Source: Lewinellaceae bacterium
GTDB lineage: Bacteria > Bacteroidota > Bacteroidia > Chitinophagales > Saprospiraceae
Direction: 5' to 3'
Length of the DNA stretch: 64,000 nucleotides
Assembly (NCBI GenBank): GCA_020636005.1
Contig: JACJYR010000004.1
Location: 62,001 to 126,000 of the forward strand
Shown: in pieces, positions 7,993-16,574 of the stretch
Numbering within the stretch: position 1 is the stretch's first letter
Layout of the letters: each line of letters opens with the position of its first letter
The notes under the pieces: model-generated
Told to the model about the DNA's origin: nothing
The model's input: the letters and a program-made list of their open reading frames with translations, nothing else
Databases searched by the model: none
Made by a program: the position numbers and the translations under genes

Positions 7993-10725
7993 ACCTTTTA
8001 TGAGCCGTTTCCACAACATCCCTTCCTCTGTAGTAAGCCTTAATAGATAAGTGCCTTGTGGCCAATCCTGGGTCTGATCGATGGAGATACTGAGTTTTCC
8101 AGGCGCCTCAGAACCGAATGTTTTGTTTAGTACCTGCCTTCCTGCCAAGTCAAACATTTCGACCCGGACATCGGACGGAACTGCCAGGACAACATCCATC
8201 GTAAAATGATCGCCAAATGGGTTGGGGAAAACATTCCATTCCAGGACGTTGCCAGCGGCCTCCTCCGTTCCAGTTGTACAGCTAGTTTTCACTACATTCT
8301 CAACATAGCTCCCAATCGCAAAATCACAGAACGAACGAACCCTGATGTCGTATTCCGTGCATACATCCAAGCCATAAACAGTATAAGATGGATTGGACAC
8401 TGAAATGGTATTCCAACTGTCCCCACTGCCCGTTTTCCTGAAGCCAAATTCGTAGCTGATAAAATTGGACGGCCCCAGCCAGCCCACCTGAATGGAAGAA
8501 AGCGTTGGGTCAAATTGGAAATCATAAGCATTACCACAAGGGACGCTGGGCTTGAAAACGGCTTTTACCACCTCCCCCAGCGCATCAGCCAATGCCAATT
8601 GGATCGCATCGGCGAACTGGTCGGGTGAAAAGCTGTTGTTTGTTACTTCCCAATGGTCAAACACCCAATCCGGTGCCGGGAGGGCCTGAAAGCTGAGGGT
8701 GGTACCGCCAAAATAATCCCCGGTATAGGGAAAACTGGCCGGGACAAAGGTATTGACCTTTACCTTGTTGATCTGATTGGGCGGATCGACAATGACCGTT
8801 ACCGGGTAAGGCCCCACCACGTCGTAGCAATCTTCGATGCCGTTGTCAATAACCGTACACCGGGTCAGGATAAAATCCTTCAATCCCTGCACATTGTTTT
8901 GCCAGGTCGTCACCGAGCCTCCCCATTTTTGAATATGTTGAGGCATTTCAGGTTCAATCCGTTCAATCAGGGAATCCAAAAGGCCGATCATATAATCGCA
9001 GGTAAAAAAGCTGTTGTTCAGGTCTGCATAGCGGTTGACGTAAAGGGAATGGAACTCCTCGTTGGCCATTAATGACTGGATCAACGCACCGTGGCCTTCA
9101 AAGTCAGAAGGAAGATCTTCTGCGTAGCAAGGATCGGCTACCGGTGTAGTGTTGGGGATGCCGGTGTAATTGATATAGTGCCCAAAGGTGGCATCCATAT
9201 CCCAAAGCGCATAGCGCCATTGCTTGGCCAGTCCATCGGGTTTTCTTCCTCTCCACCAGGAAGTGTTCCAGTTCAGCCAGTCCATGCAAACAACATGGGT
9301 GTTGATGATCATGTAGTCAATCAGGCTCAACACATCCAGTTGATCCTTTACGATATCATAATTTGCAGGAATGGACATGTCGTTGTTAGTAATAAAAGCA
9401 TGCAGCACGTCCCAGTCTGCCCTGCTGCCGTATTCCTCCCAGGTCCCGCCCCAGGTTTTAATATAATCAATCCATTTTTCCCCCTGATCATAGTAGTAGC
9501 GGGTGTAGTCGGGGTCGTCGACTTTTTCCCGGATTTCATACACGCCCCAATATTTCCCGTTTAAATAAACCACACAAGGCTCGTATGTCCGTTCGTCCAA
9601 TTCCATGTCTGCCCTCTGCGAAAGGGTATGCACATAGGCATCCCTGATGTGCGCTCCATTCTCAAAGGGATAATTGTCGTTGGCCGCAGCTTTCAGGATC
9701 AGCCGTTGGAAATTATTCCTTTCCTTATTTGGGAAAATCTGATGGGAAATGGAACTGGTATAGCCCATTTGATCACGGGTGACGTAATCAATACCCCGTT
9801 GCTGATAAGCCCAGGAGTCGTTACCGTGCTTATTGAAATCACCATAGGCTTCATCTATTAATTCACCATTGTCAAAATATTCAAAACTGCCCCGTGGCTC
9901 GAATTGGGTGCCGTTCAGGAGGTTGGCCAGATCGGTGCCTGCGATGGAAATGACTGGAACAGTATGGGTTTCATTGATAAAATAGGTGTTCGCCTCGGTG
10001 AAACTGGGAAGCAGGGCGGGATTGTCACTGAACACTTTCGATTTCAGAACCGTGGTTTGCGAAATGCTGATGGGGTTGGTGTAGAGGTTCGAAGTGGAGG
10101 TTGGCTCGGCGCCGGTCAAAGTATAGCGGATGGTCGAACCTGCGGGAGCGGTTAGCACCACTGAAATAGCATTGTCGTAAAAGCCGGCCTGTTGGTCAAA
10201 ATCTGCCTTGGGTGCGTACCCCTGATACGCATTCACATTGGGGCCACCCGGCGTAGGGTTTTGGAAAACACCCCAACTTGCTGCTGCGTCGGTGGTTCGC
10301 CCCGTGGAATGGTTGACCTGGTTGGGCGTGGTGATTTGCACGGCGTCCAGCAGATTTTGCTGGGGGTCCGACAATACAATGTACTCCTGCTTGGTCTGGG
10401 TTATCTTGTATCCTGCATGGATGATCCCACTGGTGAACTCATCCCTGTCAGAGGCGAAAATGAGCAAGTGTTCGCCGGGTTCTATGTTGACCCCGAGAGG
10501 GAAGGCCCATTTATCCGGGTTGTTGATGTTGTCGCTCAGCCAATAGCCAGACAGGTCAACGGTTTGAAAACCTGCATTGTAAAGTTCGATCCAATCTTCG
10601 TGTTCGCCGTAGTTATCGGTAATGCCATCCATGTTGGCTGCCGAGTATTCGTTGATGACGACCTGGGAAACAAGGATCTGGTTACTGAGGAGCAGCAATG
10701 AGAACAGGTAGAATTTTAAGTGCAT
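7990..10725 (-). CDS. CotH-kinase/lamin-tail T9SS surface protein
   Basis: 911 residues from the start chosen at 10725. That start gives a clean signal peptide (HLKFYLFSLLLLSNQILVSQ), avoids overlap with the adenosyltransferase gene, and lies behind a TAACTTTG -7 box at 10759-10766. Order: lamin-tail-like domain (VVINEYSAANMDG, EDWIELYNAG), chitobiase-C-like beta domain (GSTIRYTLTGAEPTSTS), CotH kinase-like domain (middle; RLILKAAANDNYPF, GVYEIREKVDD and YALWDMDATFGHY), a bacterial-repeat segment (VIVDPPNQI), a fibronectin type III domain, and a T9SS type A sorting domain (WNVFPNPFGDHF, WKRLIKG). CotH proteins phosphorylate spore-coat proteins in Bacillus; the role in secreted Bacteroidota proteins is unknown. 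Confidence 0.92.
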   Translation of the reverse strand: MHLKFYLFSLLLLSNQILVSQVVINEYSAANMDGITDNYGEHEDWIELYNAGFQTVDLSGYWLSDNINNPDKWAFPLGVNIEPGEHLLIFASDRDEFTSGIIHAGYKITQTKQEYIVLSDPQQNLLDAVQITTPNQVNHSTGRTTDAAASWGVFQNPTPGGPNVNAYQGYAPKADFDQQAGFYDNAISVVLTAPAGSTIRYTLTGAEPTSTSNLYTNPISISQTTVLKSKVFSDNPALLPSFTEANTYFINETHTVPVISIAGTDLANLLNGTQFEPRGSFEYFDNGELIDEAYGDFNKHGNDSWAYQQRGIDYVTRDQMGYTSSISHQIFPNKERNNFQRLILKAAANDNYPFENGAHIRDAYVHTLSQRADMELDERTYEPCVVYLNGKYWGVYEIREKVDDPDYTRYYYDQGEKWIDYIKTWGGTWEEYGSRADWDVLHAFITNNDMSIPANYDIVKDQLDVLSLIDYMIINTHVVCMDWLNWNTSWWRGRKPDGLAKQWRYALWDMDATFGHYINYTGIPNTTPVADPCYAEDLPSDFEGHGALIQSLMANEEFHSLYVNRYADLNNSFFTCDYMIGLLDSLIERIEPEMPQHIQKWGGSVTTWQNNVQGLKDFILTRCTVIDNGIEDCYDVVGPYPVTVIVDPPNQINKVKVNTFVPASFPYTGDYFGGTTLSFQALPAPDWVFDHWEVTNNSFSPDQFADAIQLALADALGEVVKAVFKPSVPCGNAYDFQFDPTLSSIQVGWLGPSNFISYEFGFRKTGSGDSWNTISVSNPSYTVYGLDVCTEYDIRVRSFCDFAIGSYVENVVKTSCTTGTEEAAGNVLEWNVFPNPFGDHFTMDVVLAVPSDVRVEMFDLAGRQVLNKTFGSEAPGKLSISIDQTQDWPQGTYLLRLTTEEGMLWKRLIKG

Positions 10726-10758
10726 GGACAAGAGTTTAATAGCCATTGGTTGTTGCAC

Positions 10759-10766
10759 CAAAGTTA
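10759..10766 (-). promoter_or_regulatory. -7 promoter box for the CotH-domain gene
   Basis: On the minus strand the bases read TAACTTTG, an exact match to TAnnTTTG, about 34 nt upstream of the chosen start codon at 10725. No well-spaced TTG element is visible. It supports the internal start over the longer upstream frame. Confidence 0.4.
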
Positions 10767-10852
10767 TCCAAGAAATCAAATAAACCACTAAGAAGCTTCG
10801 GAAAGAAAAGGGTGTGGCTTGAATTTGACAAAAGCGGATGGGAACATCTGGC

Positions 10853-11401
10853 TTACCGGCCTTTCCAGACCACCTCCCCGACGCCAAGATCCTGGCTGGT
10901 TTTTCTGGCCAACATAAAAAGATAGTCCGAAAGGCGGTTAAGGTATTGGAGTACGGAATCCTCCACGGGTTCTTCCTGGTGAAGGGCTACCGCCAGTCTT
11001 TCTGCACGGCGGCAGACACAGCGGGCAATATGGCAAAATGATACCGATGTATGCCCACCGGGCAGGATGAAGTTCTTGAGCGGCGGCAGGCTTTCATCCA
11101 TCCGGTCTATTTCATTTTCCAGCAGTTTCAGGTCAGCAAGGGTAATATCTGGGGGGGAGAGATTTTTTGAGGGATCCGAGGCAAGGTTGGCCCCGACCAT
11201 GAAAAGGCGATCCTGGATTTCCTTCAAAACTTGCCGTGCATGGTCATCAGTGGAAACGTCCCGCACCAGGCCGATGTAAGAATTTAGCTCATCTACGGTT
11301 CCGTAAGCTTCTATCCGAAGATGGCTCTTTGGGAGCCGTTGGCCCCCGAAAAGGGCCGTCTCTCCTGCGTCGCCTGTTTTTGTATAAATTTTAAACGCCA
11401 T
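10853..11401 (-). CDS. Cob(I)yrinic acid a,c-diamide adenosyltransferase (PduO type)
   Basis: 182 residues. Transfers the 5'-deoxyadenosyl group of ATP to cob(I)alamin to make coenzyme B12. The N-terminal TKTGDAGETALFGGQRLPKS is the ATP-binding signature of PduO-type enzymes; the YGTVDELNSYIGL helix and the C-terminal RCVCRRAERLAVAL segment, with the conserved Arg cluster, complete the trimeric helical-bundle family. It lies 2 bp downstream of the ABC ATPase gene, so they are likely co-transcribed. It implies use of cobalamin cofactor, but no B12 riboswitch is apparent near it. Confidence 0.94.
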   Translation of the reverse strand: MAFKIYTKTGDAGETALFGGQRLPKSHLRIEAYGTVDELNSYIGLVRDVSTDDHARQVLKEIQDRLFMVGANLASDPSKNLSPPDITLADLKLLENEIDRMDESLPPLKNFILPGGHTSVSFCHIARCVCRRAERLAVALHQEEPVEDSVLQYLNRLSDYLFMLARKTSQDLGVGEVVWKGR

Positions 11402-11403
11402 GA

Positions 11404-12120
11404 TTAAGCTGTTTCTAAAATCCTGACAATGTTAGGGTTGATTTCGTCCGATTCAATCAGGCCGTCTTTCAGCTTGACAATGCGGTGAGCAAATTCAGCG
11501 ATGTCGGGTTCGTGGGTTACCAGCACGATGGTGTTCCCCCGTGAATGGATTTCCTCGAAAAGCCCGATTATTTCGTAGGATGTCTTACTGTCAAGGTTGC
11601 CGGTCGGTTCGTCGGCGAGAATGATGCTTGGGTTGTTGACCAACGCCCTCGCTACGGCGACCCGTTGCCGCTGCCCGCCGGAGAGTTCGTTGGGTTTGTG
11701 GTCCATGCGGTCGCCCAGTCCAACTGATTCGAGGGTTTGCTTTGCCCTTTCCAGGCGGTCGGCCCTGTTCATCCCGGCGTAAACCAGCGGAAGGGCTACG
11801 TTTTCCAGGGCAGAGAGCCGTGGCAAGAGGTTGAAGGTCTGGAAAACAAACCCGATTTCCTTGTTTCTGACCTCAGCCAGTTCGCCATCGTCCATCGTGC
11901 TGACGTTGGTACCGTTGAGGATGTAGTCCCCGGAAGTAGGCGTGTCCAGGCAGCCGATCAAGTTCATCAGGGTGGACTTGCCGGAGCCAGAAGGCCCCAT
12001 TAAAGCCACATACTCGTTTTTATGAATATCCAGATCAATGCCCTGGAGGGCATTCACCACATTGGCGCCCATGTAGTATATCTTCTTGAGATTGCGTACC
12101 GAAATGATTGAATTTTGCAT
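11404..12120 (-). CDS. ABC transporter ATP-binding protein, LolD/MacB type
   Basis: 238 residues. Walker A GPSGSGKSTLMNLIG, signature LSGGQRQRVAVARALV, Walker B IILADEPTGNLD and switch His in VLVTHEPDIA are all intact. This is the MacB/LolD/FtsE subclass, which drives mechanotransmission-type permeases acting on lipoproteins or efflux substrates rather than translocating through the membrane itself. No permease gene is adjacent, so the partner must be encoded elsewhere. It is 20 bp downstream of gatC and 2 bp upstream of the adenosyltransferase gene. Confidence 0.92.
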   Translation of the reverse strand: MQNSIISVRNLKKIYYMGANVVNALQGIDLDIHKNEYVALMGPSGSGKSTLMNLIGCLDTPTSGDYILNGTNVSTMDDGELAEVRNKEIGFVFQTFNLLPRLSALENVALPLVYAGMNRADRLERAKQTLESVGLGDRMDHKPNELSGGQRQRVAVARALVNNPSIILADEPTGNLDSKTSYEIIGLFEEIHSRGNTIVLVTHEPDIAEFAHRIVKLKDGLIESDEINPNIVRILETA

Positions 12121-12140
12121 ACTGTTTCGCTGAATTGATG

Positions 12141-12425
12141 TTAGAGGACTTTCGGAACCCTAAAGTATTGCCCGTCGTGATCCGGTGCATTTTCGAGCGC
12201 TTGTTCCTGGGAGGCTTGGTGATCAATTTTATCTTCTCTCATCGAATTTTGCTCCCCGGAAATATAAACAAGGGGTTCAACACCTGTTGTGTCAAGTTCT
12301 TCCAACTTCCCGACCATCGCAAGGATTTTGTTCAAATCTGCCGTCAAGGATTCTCTCTCGGCATCCGAAAGTTCCAGTTTTGCCAGGTTTTCAAGTTTTA
12401 AAATTAGGGTACGATCTATCTGCAT
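12141..12425 (-). CDS. gatC: Asp-tRNA(Asn)/Glu-tRNA(Gln) amidotransferase subunit C
   Basis: 94 residues, normal length. GatC bridges and stabilises GatA and GatB in the enzyme that amidates misacylated Glu-tRNA(Gln) or Asp-tRNA(Asn). The helices LENLAKLELSDAERESLTAD and LNKILAMVGKLEELDTTGVE, followed by a loop toward the C-terminal FRVPKVL, are the diagnostic pattern. gatA and gatB are not in the window; a stand-alone gatC is common in Bacteroidota. Confidence 0.93.
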   Translation of the reverse strand: MQIDRTLILKLENLAKLELSDAERESLTADLNKILAMVGKLEELDTTGVEPLVYISGEQNSMREDKIDHQASQEQALENAPDHDGQYFRVPKVL

Positions 12426-12609
12426 AACGACTTTTTAGATAATTGGCCACGTTTTATAGAGGGACACAGAATTGTTCCTGGCCGGTCTTTGGCATTGAAC
12501 AGCATCCCGACGGCAGAATGTGGAAAACAATCTGCTACCATAACGCCCTTCTTTCCTTCTTTTTCTAATTTCGTGCTTGCTAAGCTCATGCCTTTTTTGA
12601 CAATATTTT

Positions 12610-13251
12610 ATGGAAGAATTAAACAAACCACAGGTCAAACATATCGCCATTGCCGGCAACATCGGCGCAGGCAAAACTACGCTTTGTGAGAAACTCGCCA
12701 AACATTTTGGCTGGAAGACCCATTTTGAAAGTACCGACGACAATCCCTACCTCGCCGATTTTTACCACGACATGCAGCGATGGTCGTTCAACCTGCAAAT
12801 TTATTTCCTGAACAACCGGTACCAGCAGGTCCTGAAAATCCTCCAGGGAACGAATACCGTCATCCAGGACCGCACCATCTATGAGGACGCCTACATTTTC
12901 GCCCCCAACCTGCACGATATGGGGCTGATGACTTCCAGGGATTTTGAAAATTATTTCAGTTTGTTCAGCACGATGTCTTCGCAAATCCAGGCACCCGATC
13001 TATTGATTTACCTGCGGGCAAGTATCCCTACCCTTGTGGCCCATATCCAGTCGAGGGGACGGGATTACGAGGGCAGCATGAGCCTCGACTATTTAAAGCG
13101 ATTGAACGAAAGATATGAAAAATGGATTGGCAGCTACCGGGAAGGGAGGCTTTTAGTCATCAACTCAGACGAAGTTGATTTTCAAAGCAATGCGGAGGAT
13201 CTTGGAACCATTGTCAACCAGGTACAAGCTGAACTGCACGGCCTTTTTTGA
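12610..13251 (+). CDS. Deoxynucleoside kinase (dNK family)
   Basis: 213 residues. Phosphorylates a deoxynucleoside for salvage of dNTP precursors. P-loop IAIAGNIGAGKTTLCEKL is at about residues 11-28. The DRTIYEDAYIFAPNL stretch carries the ERS/DRS-like substrate and catalytic motif, and YLRASIPTLVAHIQSRGRDY gives the Arg-rich lid. This matches the deoxyadenosine/deoxyguanosine kinase group; the exact base specificity cannot be read from sequence. Confidence 0.92.
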   Translation: MEELNKPQVKHIAIAGNIGAGKTTLCEKLAKHFGWKTHFESTDDNPYLADFYHDMQRWSFNLQIYFLNNRYQQVLKILQGTNTVIQDRTIYEDAYIFAPNLHDMGLMTSRDFENYFSLFSTMSSQIQAPDLLIYLRASIPTLVAHIQSRGRDYEGSMSLDYLKRLNERYEKWIGSYREGRLLVINSDEVDFQSNAEDLGTIVNQVQAELHGLF

Positions 13252-13268
13252 GGGCACTAAGCGCATTT

Positions 13269-13466
13269 TTATGGGATAGAGGCTGTTGCCGATGCAGCTT
13301 CGGCTGGCTTGAACAGTAGTTCTTTGATGAAATCTGGCAACAGTTGTTTGACCTCCGCCTTGAATACGAAGGCTGTGAACAGCGCCGTATGAAGGGCAAT
13401 GGCAAGGCTCAACGCTAACATTTTCCGGCTGCGGGCAGCTTTTTCGAATTTCTTGTTCTTGATCAT
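13269..13466 (-). CDS. Small single-pass membrane protein
   Basis: 65 residues when started at 13466 (longer upstream frames lack sense). The N-terminus is basic (IKNKKFEKAARSRKM), followed by one membrane helix (LALSLAIALHTALFTAFVF) and an amphipathic tail ending in an Ala-rich stretch. The positive-inside pattern and the lack of similar features in the overlapping frames argue for a real gene. Its ATG overlaps the divergent ATG at 13465 within the tetranucleotide CATG. Function unknown. Confidence 0.55.
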   Translation of the reverse strand: MIKNKKFEKAARSRKMLALSLAIALHTALFTAFVFKAEVKQLLPDFIKELLFKPAEAASATASIP

Positions 13467-14709
13467 GGCAAATAATTTTTTGAATATTGAAAAAACGACG
13501 TCTGGCAGGGCATATTTTGGGCATTTTGCTATTAACGAAGTATTTAATACCACTACCCCGTTTTTTACAAAATTTTTAACCCTGCTCCTTTTCCTGTTCA
13601 TTTCCAATCGCCTCTTCGCCCGCCATTTGTGCTGCATTTTCTTCCTTTCGACCCATCTGTCCCTCGTTTCACAAAATGCCATTCAGTTAAGGGCAGAGGT
13701 TGATAAGCTCCTCCGATACGAAGCAGAAATTGACTTTCAAAAAACCCCCGGTTTGATCATTGGCATCCTGGATGGTGACAGCACTTTTATTTTACCCTAT
13801 GGTAGCCTTTACCAAGATACTATTGTTCCGCCCGATGAACATTCCGTTTTTGAGCTGGGTGATCTCACCCAGGTTTTTACCAGCGCCTGCCTGTTGGAAT
13901 TGGCTGTGGAAGGCCACATATATTTCGATAAAAGCATCAACTATTATCTTCCCGAAGCCCTGCAAAACAATACCGCCGACGAAATAACCCTGCTCAATCT
14001 GCTCACCCACACTGCCGGATTGCCCCGTCTGCCATCTGGAATAGGCATCCATGAAAGCGCTGACGGGCAGTTATTTGCCGACTACCCACTCCCCTACCTT
14101 GCCGGATTTTTTAAAAAATTTGATTTCAACCTTGTCAAAAAAGGGAAATACAGCTATGCCCCACTTGGTTTCGCCCTTTTGGATCTTCTTTTTTATCAAA
14201 ATGATTCAGGCCGGAAAAAGCTGGCGGAGTACATAGATGCCAAGTTATATGACCTCTTCGGGATGGACGAAAGCTACTTCGACCAGCCCGACAGCCTTCG
14301 GTCGCCCCCGGTTCCTGGCTACAACAAAGCGGGCTTGCCCACCGCACCCATGCGGTTTGCCTCCTTTCGCCACGCTTTGGGCCTGAAATCCACCATGCAC
14401 GATGTCCTGCAATTTTTAAAAGCCAACCTCGACAACCAATCCAAATTGAGTGAACTGCAACGCCCTCTTTTCCCTACCCACCGGAAGGGAACATGGTCAG
14501 CCTTGGGCTGGCACGTTTTACGCCACCGGAAAAGGCCGGACATCATCACCCACACGGGCACAACACCTGGCCACAGGGCCGCCATCGCATTCGTAAAAGA
14601 GACAAGGACGGGGGTGGCCATCCTGTCCAATTCCCCTTATGGACTGAATGGTTTGGAGTTTGAGATACTCAGGATGCTGAACAATGACTGGAAAAGGAAG
14701 GCCCCTTAA
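13465..14709 (+). CDS. Beta-lactamase-fold protein lacking the catalytic Ser and Lys (pseudo-serine hydrolase)
   Basis: 414 residues from 13465; the start is uncertain because no other ATG lies before the hydrophobic export segment (LTLLLFLFISNRLF). The fold of the class C/serine beta-lactamase-like family is clear: TPGLIIGILDGD, LLNLLTHTAGLPRLP, and third-box HTGTTPGHRAAIAF. The first box, normally GSxTK, reads FELGDLTQVFTS, so the nucleophilic Ser is Asp (codon 13861) and the general-base Lys is Gln (codon 13870). The second box YxN reads YSY. All three active-site elements that define catalysis are altered while the framework is kept, suggesting a binding or structural role. Frame is intact to the stop. 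Confidence 0.85.
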   Translation: MANNFLNIEKTTSGRAYFGHFAINEVFNTTTPFFTKFLTLLLFLFISNRLFARHLCCIFFLSTHLSLVSQNAIQLRAEVDKLLRYEAEIDFQKTPGLIIGILDGDSTFILPYGSLYQDTIVPPDEHSVFELGDLTQVFTSACLLELAVEGHIYFDKSINYYLPEALQNNTADEITLLNLLTHTAGLPRLPSGIGIHESADGQLFADYPLPYLAGFFKKFDFNLVKKGKYSYAPLGFALLDLLFYQNDSGRKKLAEYIDAKLYDLFGMDESYFDQPDSLRSPPVPGYNKAGLPTAPMRFASFRHALGLKSTMHDVLQFLKANLDNQSKLSELQRPLFPTHRKGTWSALGWHVLRHRKRPDIITHTGTTPGHRAAIAFVKETRTGVAILSNSPYGLNGLEFEILRMLNNDWKRKAP

Positions 14710-14815
14710 GCAAGAAAATGTGTTCTCAGGCCCGCCGCCCGGAGCCATGCAGGCGGAAATGCTGTACGAATACATTCTTATTATTCGTTGGGGAAAACAC
14801 AAACCTAATATGGGA

Positions 14816-15670
14816 TTAATCAAAAGCGACAACCTTCTGTTTGGAAGTACCTAACCCCTCAATCCCCAACTCAACGACATCTCCGGGCTTCAGGTACCAA
14901 GGGGGCTTAAAGCCCAAGCCCACTCCTGCAGGCGTACCTGTTGAAACGACGTCCCCAGGCAACAAGGTCATAAATTGGCTGATATAACTGACAAGCGTTG
15001 GAATATCAAAAATAAAATCGGAAGTGTTGGAATCTTGTACCGTTTTGCCATTCACGTTGAGCCAAAGTCTCAGGTTATGGGGGTCAGGAATTTCATCCCT
15101 GGTCACCAAATAAGGGCCTAAAGGGGCAAACGTGTCGCAGCTTTTTCCCTTTACCCATTGCCCACCCCGCTCCAATTGAAAGGAACGTTCACTGTAGTCG
15201 TTGTGCAGCGCAAAGCCGGCTATAAAATCCATCGCCTCTTCCTTGGGCACGTTGTTGGCACGTTTACCCAGGATAAAAGCAAGCTCGACCTCCCAATCTG
15301 TTTTCTCGCTCCCCTTAGGAAGGATCAGATCGTCAAATGGCCCACACAGGGCAGTGGTTGATTTGAAAAACAAAATAGGCTCCTTTGGGGTATCCATGCC
15401 TCCTTCGGCAGCATGTTTGGCGTAGTTGAGGCCAATACAAATTATCTTGGAAGGCCGGGCCACGCAGCTTCCCAACCTTGCCGAATCTGGTATCTCCGGG
15501 CAATTCCTGCTGTTTTCTGCCAGCCAGTTTTCAAGCCTTTCCAACCCGTTGTTCTCGAAAAAGTGTTCATCGTAATCTTCCCCAAAAGCACTCACATCAA
15601 TGCGTCGGCCACCCAAATCAAGAATGCCCGGTTTTTCATGGCCCATAGGCCCAAATCTTAGCAATTTCAT
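14816..15670 (-). CDS. Fumarylacetoacetate hydrolase family protein
   Basis: 284 residues. The catalytic domain (about residues 75-284) has the metal-binding pattern of this family: GLNYAKHAAEGG, the Glu pair in DWEVELAFILGKRANNVP, and ALHNDYSERSFQ. The TGTPAGVG loop near the C-terminus is characteristic. Family members hydrolyse or hydrate acylpyruvate-type compounds. The start overlaps the upstream SDR stop by 4 bp, showing translational coupling. In Bacteroidota this FAH-SDR pairing is typical of 2,4-diketo-3-deoxy-L-fuconate/rhamnonate breakdown, so that substrate is a reasonable inference. Confidence 0.92.
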   Translation of the reverse strand: MKLLRFGPMGHEKPGILDLGGRRIDVSAFGEDYDEHFFENNGLERLENWLAENSRNCPEIPDSARLGSCVARPSKIICIGLNYAKHAAEGGMDTPKEPILFFKSTTALCGPFDDLILPKGSEKTDWEVELAFILGKRANNVPKEEAMDFIAGFALHNDYSERSFQLERGGQWVKGKSCDTFAPLGPYLVTRDEIPDPHNLRLWLNVNGKTVQDSNTSDFIFDIPTLVSYISQFMTLLPGDVVSTGTPAGVGLGFKPPWYLKPGDVVELGIEGLGTSKQKVVAFD

Positions 15671-16449
15671 GATGGTACCAAGTTTATGAACCCACCATCG
15701 ATCGGATAGTCACAGCCGGTGATAAAGGCTGCCTCTTCGGAACACAGAAACAGCGCCAGGTGCGCTACTTCCTCCGGTTGTGCCATCCTGCCGATGGGTT
15801 GGGTTTTAGCCAGTTTGTCAAACATTTCTTGTTCTTTACCGGGGTAGTTTTTTGCAAGGTAGGCGTCCACAAAAGCGGTATGCACCCTGGCCGGGGAGAT
15901 ACAGTTGCAGCGGATGTTGTGTTTTAAATAATCCATAGCAACAGAAAAAGTCATGGTCAGGACGGCCCCTTTTGTCATGGTATAAGCAAACCGGTCTGGA
16001 ATTCCTTTTGAGGCAACGATAGAAGCCATGTTGAGGATCACACCACCTCCATTGGCCCTGAAGTGCGGGATACAGGCAAACATGCCGTTGTAAACCCCCT
16101 TTACATTGATGCGAAATAACCGGTCAAAATCTGCTTCTTCTGTTTGTTCCAGGTTGCCGACCAGCCCCACGCCAGCGTTGTTGACCAAAATATTCAGGGC
16201 CGAATGCTGTTGAAGCCTGTTCATTAAAGCTACCATTTCCGATTGAACGGATACATCGCAAACATGGGCTTCGGCTGCACCTCCCGCCTGACGGATTGCC
16301 TCAACGGTCGCCAGGGCTGATTTTTCGTCGAGGTCAATTACATGGGCCAAGGCACCTTTAGCGGCAAACAGCTCTGCCATGCTCCGCCCGATGCCGCTTC
16401 CTCCGCCCGTGATCACCGCTGTTTTGTTATCCAATCTGAACGCTTCCAT
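15667..16449 (-). CDS. SDR family oxidoreductase, possible 2-keto-3-deoxy-L-fuconate dehydrogenase
   Basis: 260 residues, classical short-chain dehydrogenase length. Cofactor motif TGGGSGIG is near residue 14, with an Asp at the end of beta-2 (VIDLDE) that favours NAD. The NNAG motif and catalytic YTMTK are intact (Y-x-x-x-K). C-terminal TGCDYPIDGG is the usual tail. It is the first gene of a two-gene operon with the FAH hydrolase. Dispersed-repeat copy 2 begins a few nucleotides upstream of the start codon, so the element forms the 5' leader and possibly the promoter region. Confidence 0.93.
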   Translation of the reverse strand: MEAFRLDNKTAVITGGGSGIGRSMAELFAAKGALAHVIDLDEKSALATVEAIRQAGGAAEAHVCDVSVQSEMVALMNRLQQHSALNILVNNAGVGLVGNLEQTEEADFDRLFRINVKGVYNGMFACIPHFRANGGGVILNMASIVASKGIPDRFAYTMTKGAVLTMTFSVAMDYLKHNIRCNCISPARVHTAFVDAYLAKNYPGKEQEMFDKLAKTQPIGRMAQPEEVAHLALFLCSEEAAFITGCDYPIDGGFINLVPS

Positions 16450-16458
16450 CTCTATTTT

Positions 16459-16574
16459 TTTAGTAACGATGAAAAAATAACTTCACCATTTTGATTTTAA
16501 AAACCCCAGCAATGGAAGGGTTTTTTAAAAATCATCCCGATGTGAAATCGGGATTATTTTTCCTTTGATCCTTA
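16459..16574. repeat. Dispersed ~116-bp foldback repeat, copy 2
   Basis: Same element as at 7876-7992 and 29691-29806. TAGTAACG starts at 16461, 11 nt from the ATG of the minus-strand SDR gene (16449), exactly the spacing found in copy 3. The main stem has one mismatch (AATCATCCCGAT against ATCGGGATTATT) with loop GTGAA. The right end is TTTGATCCTTA. Confidence 0.9.
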
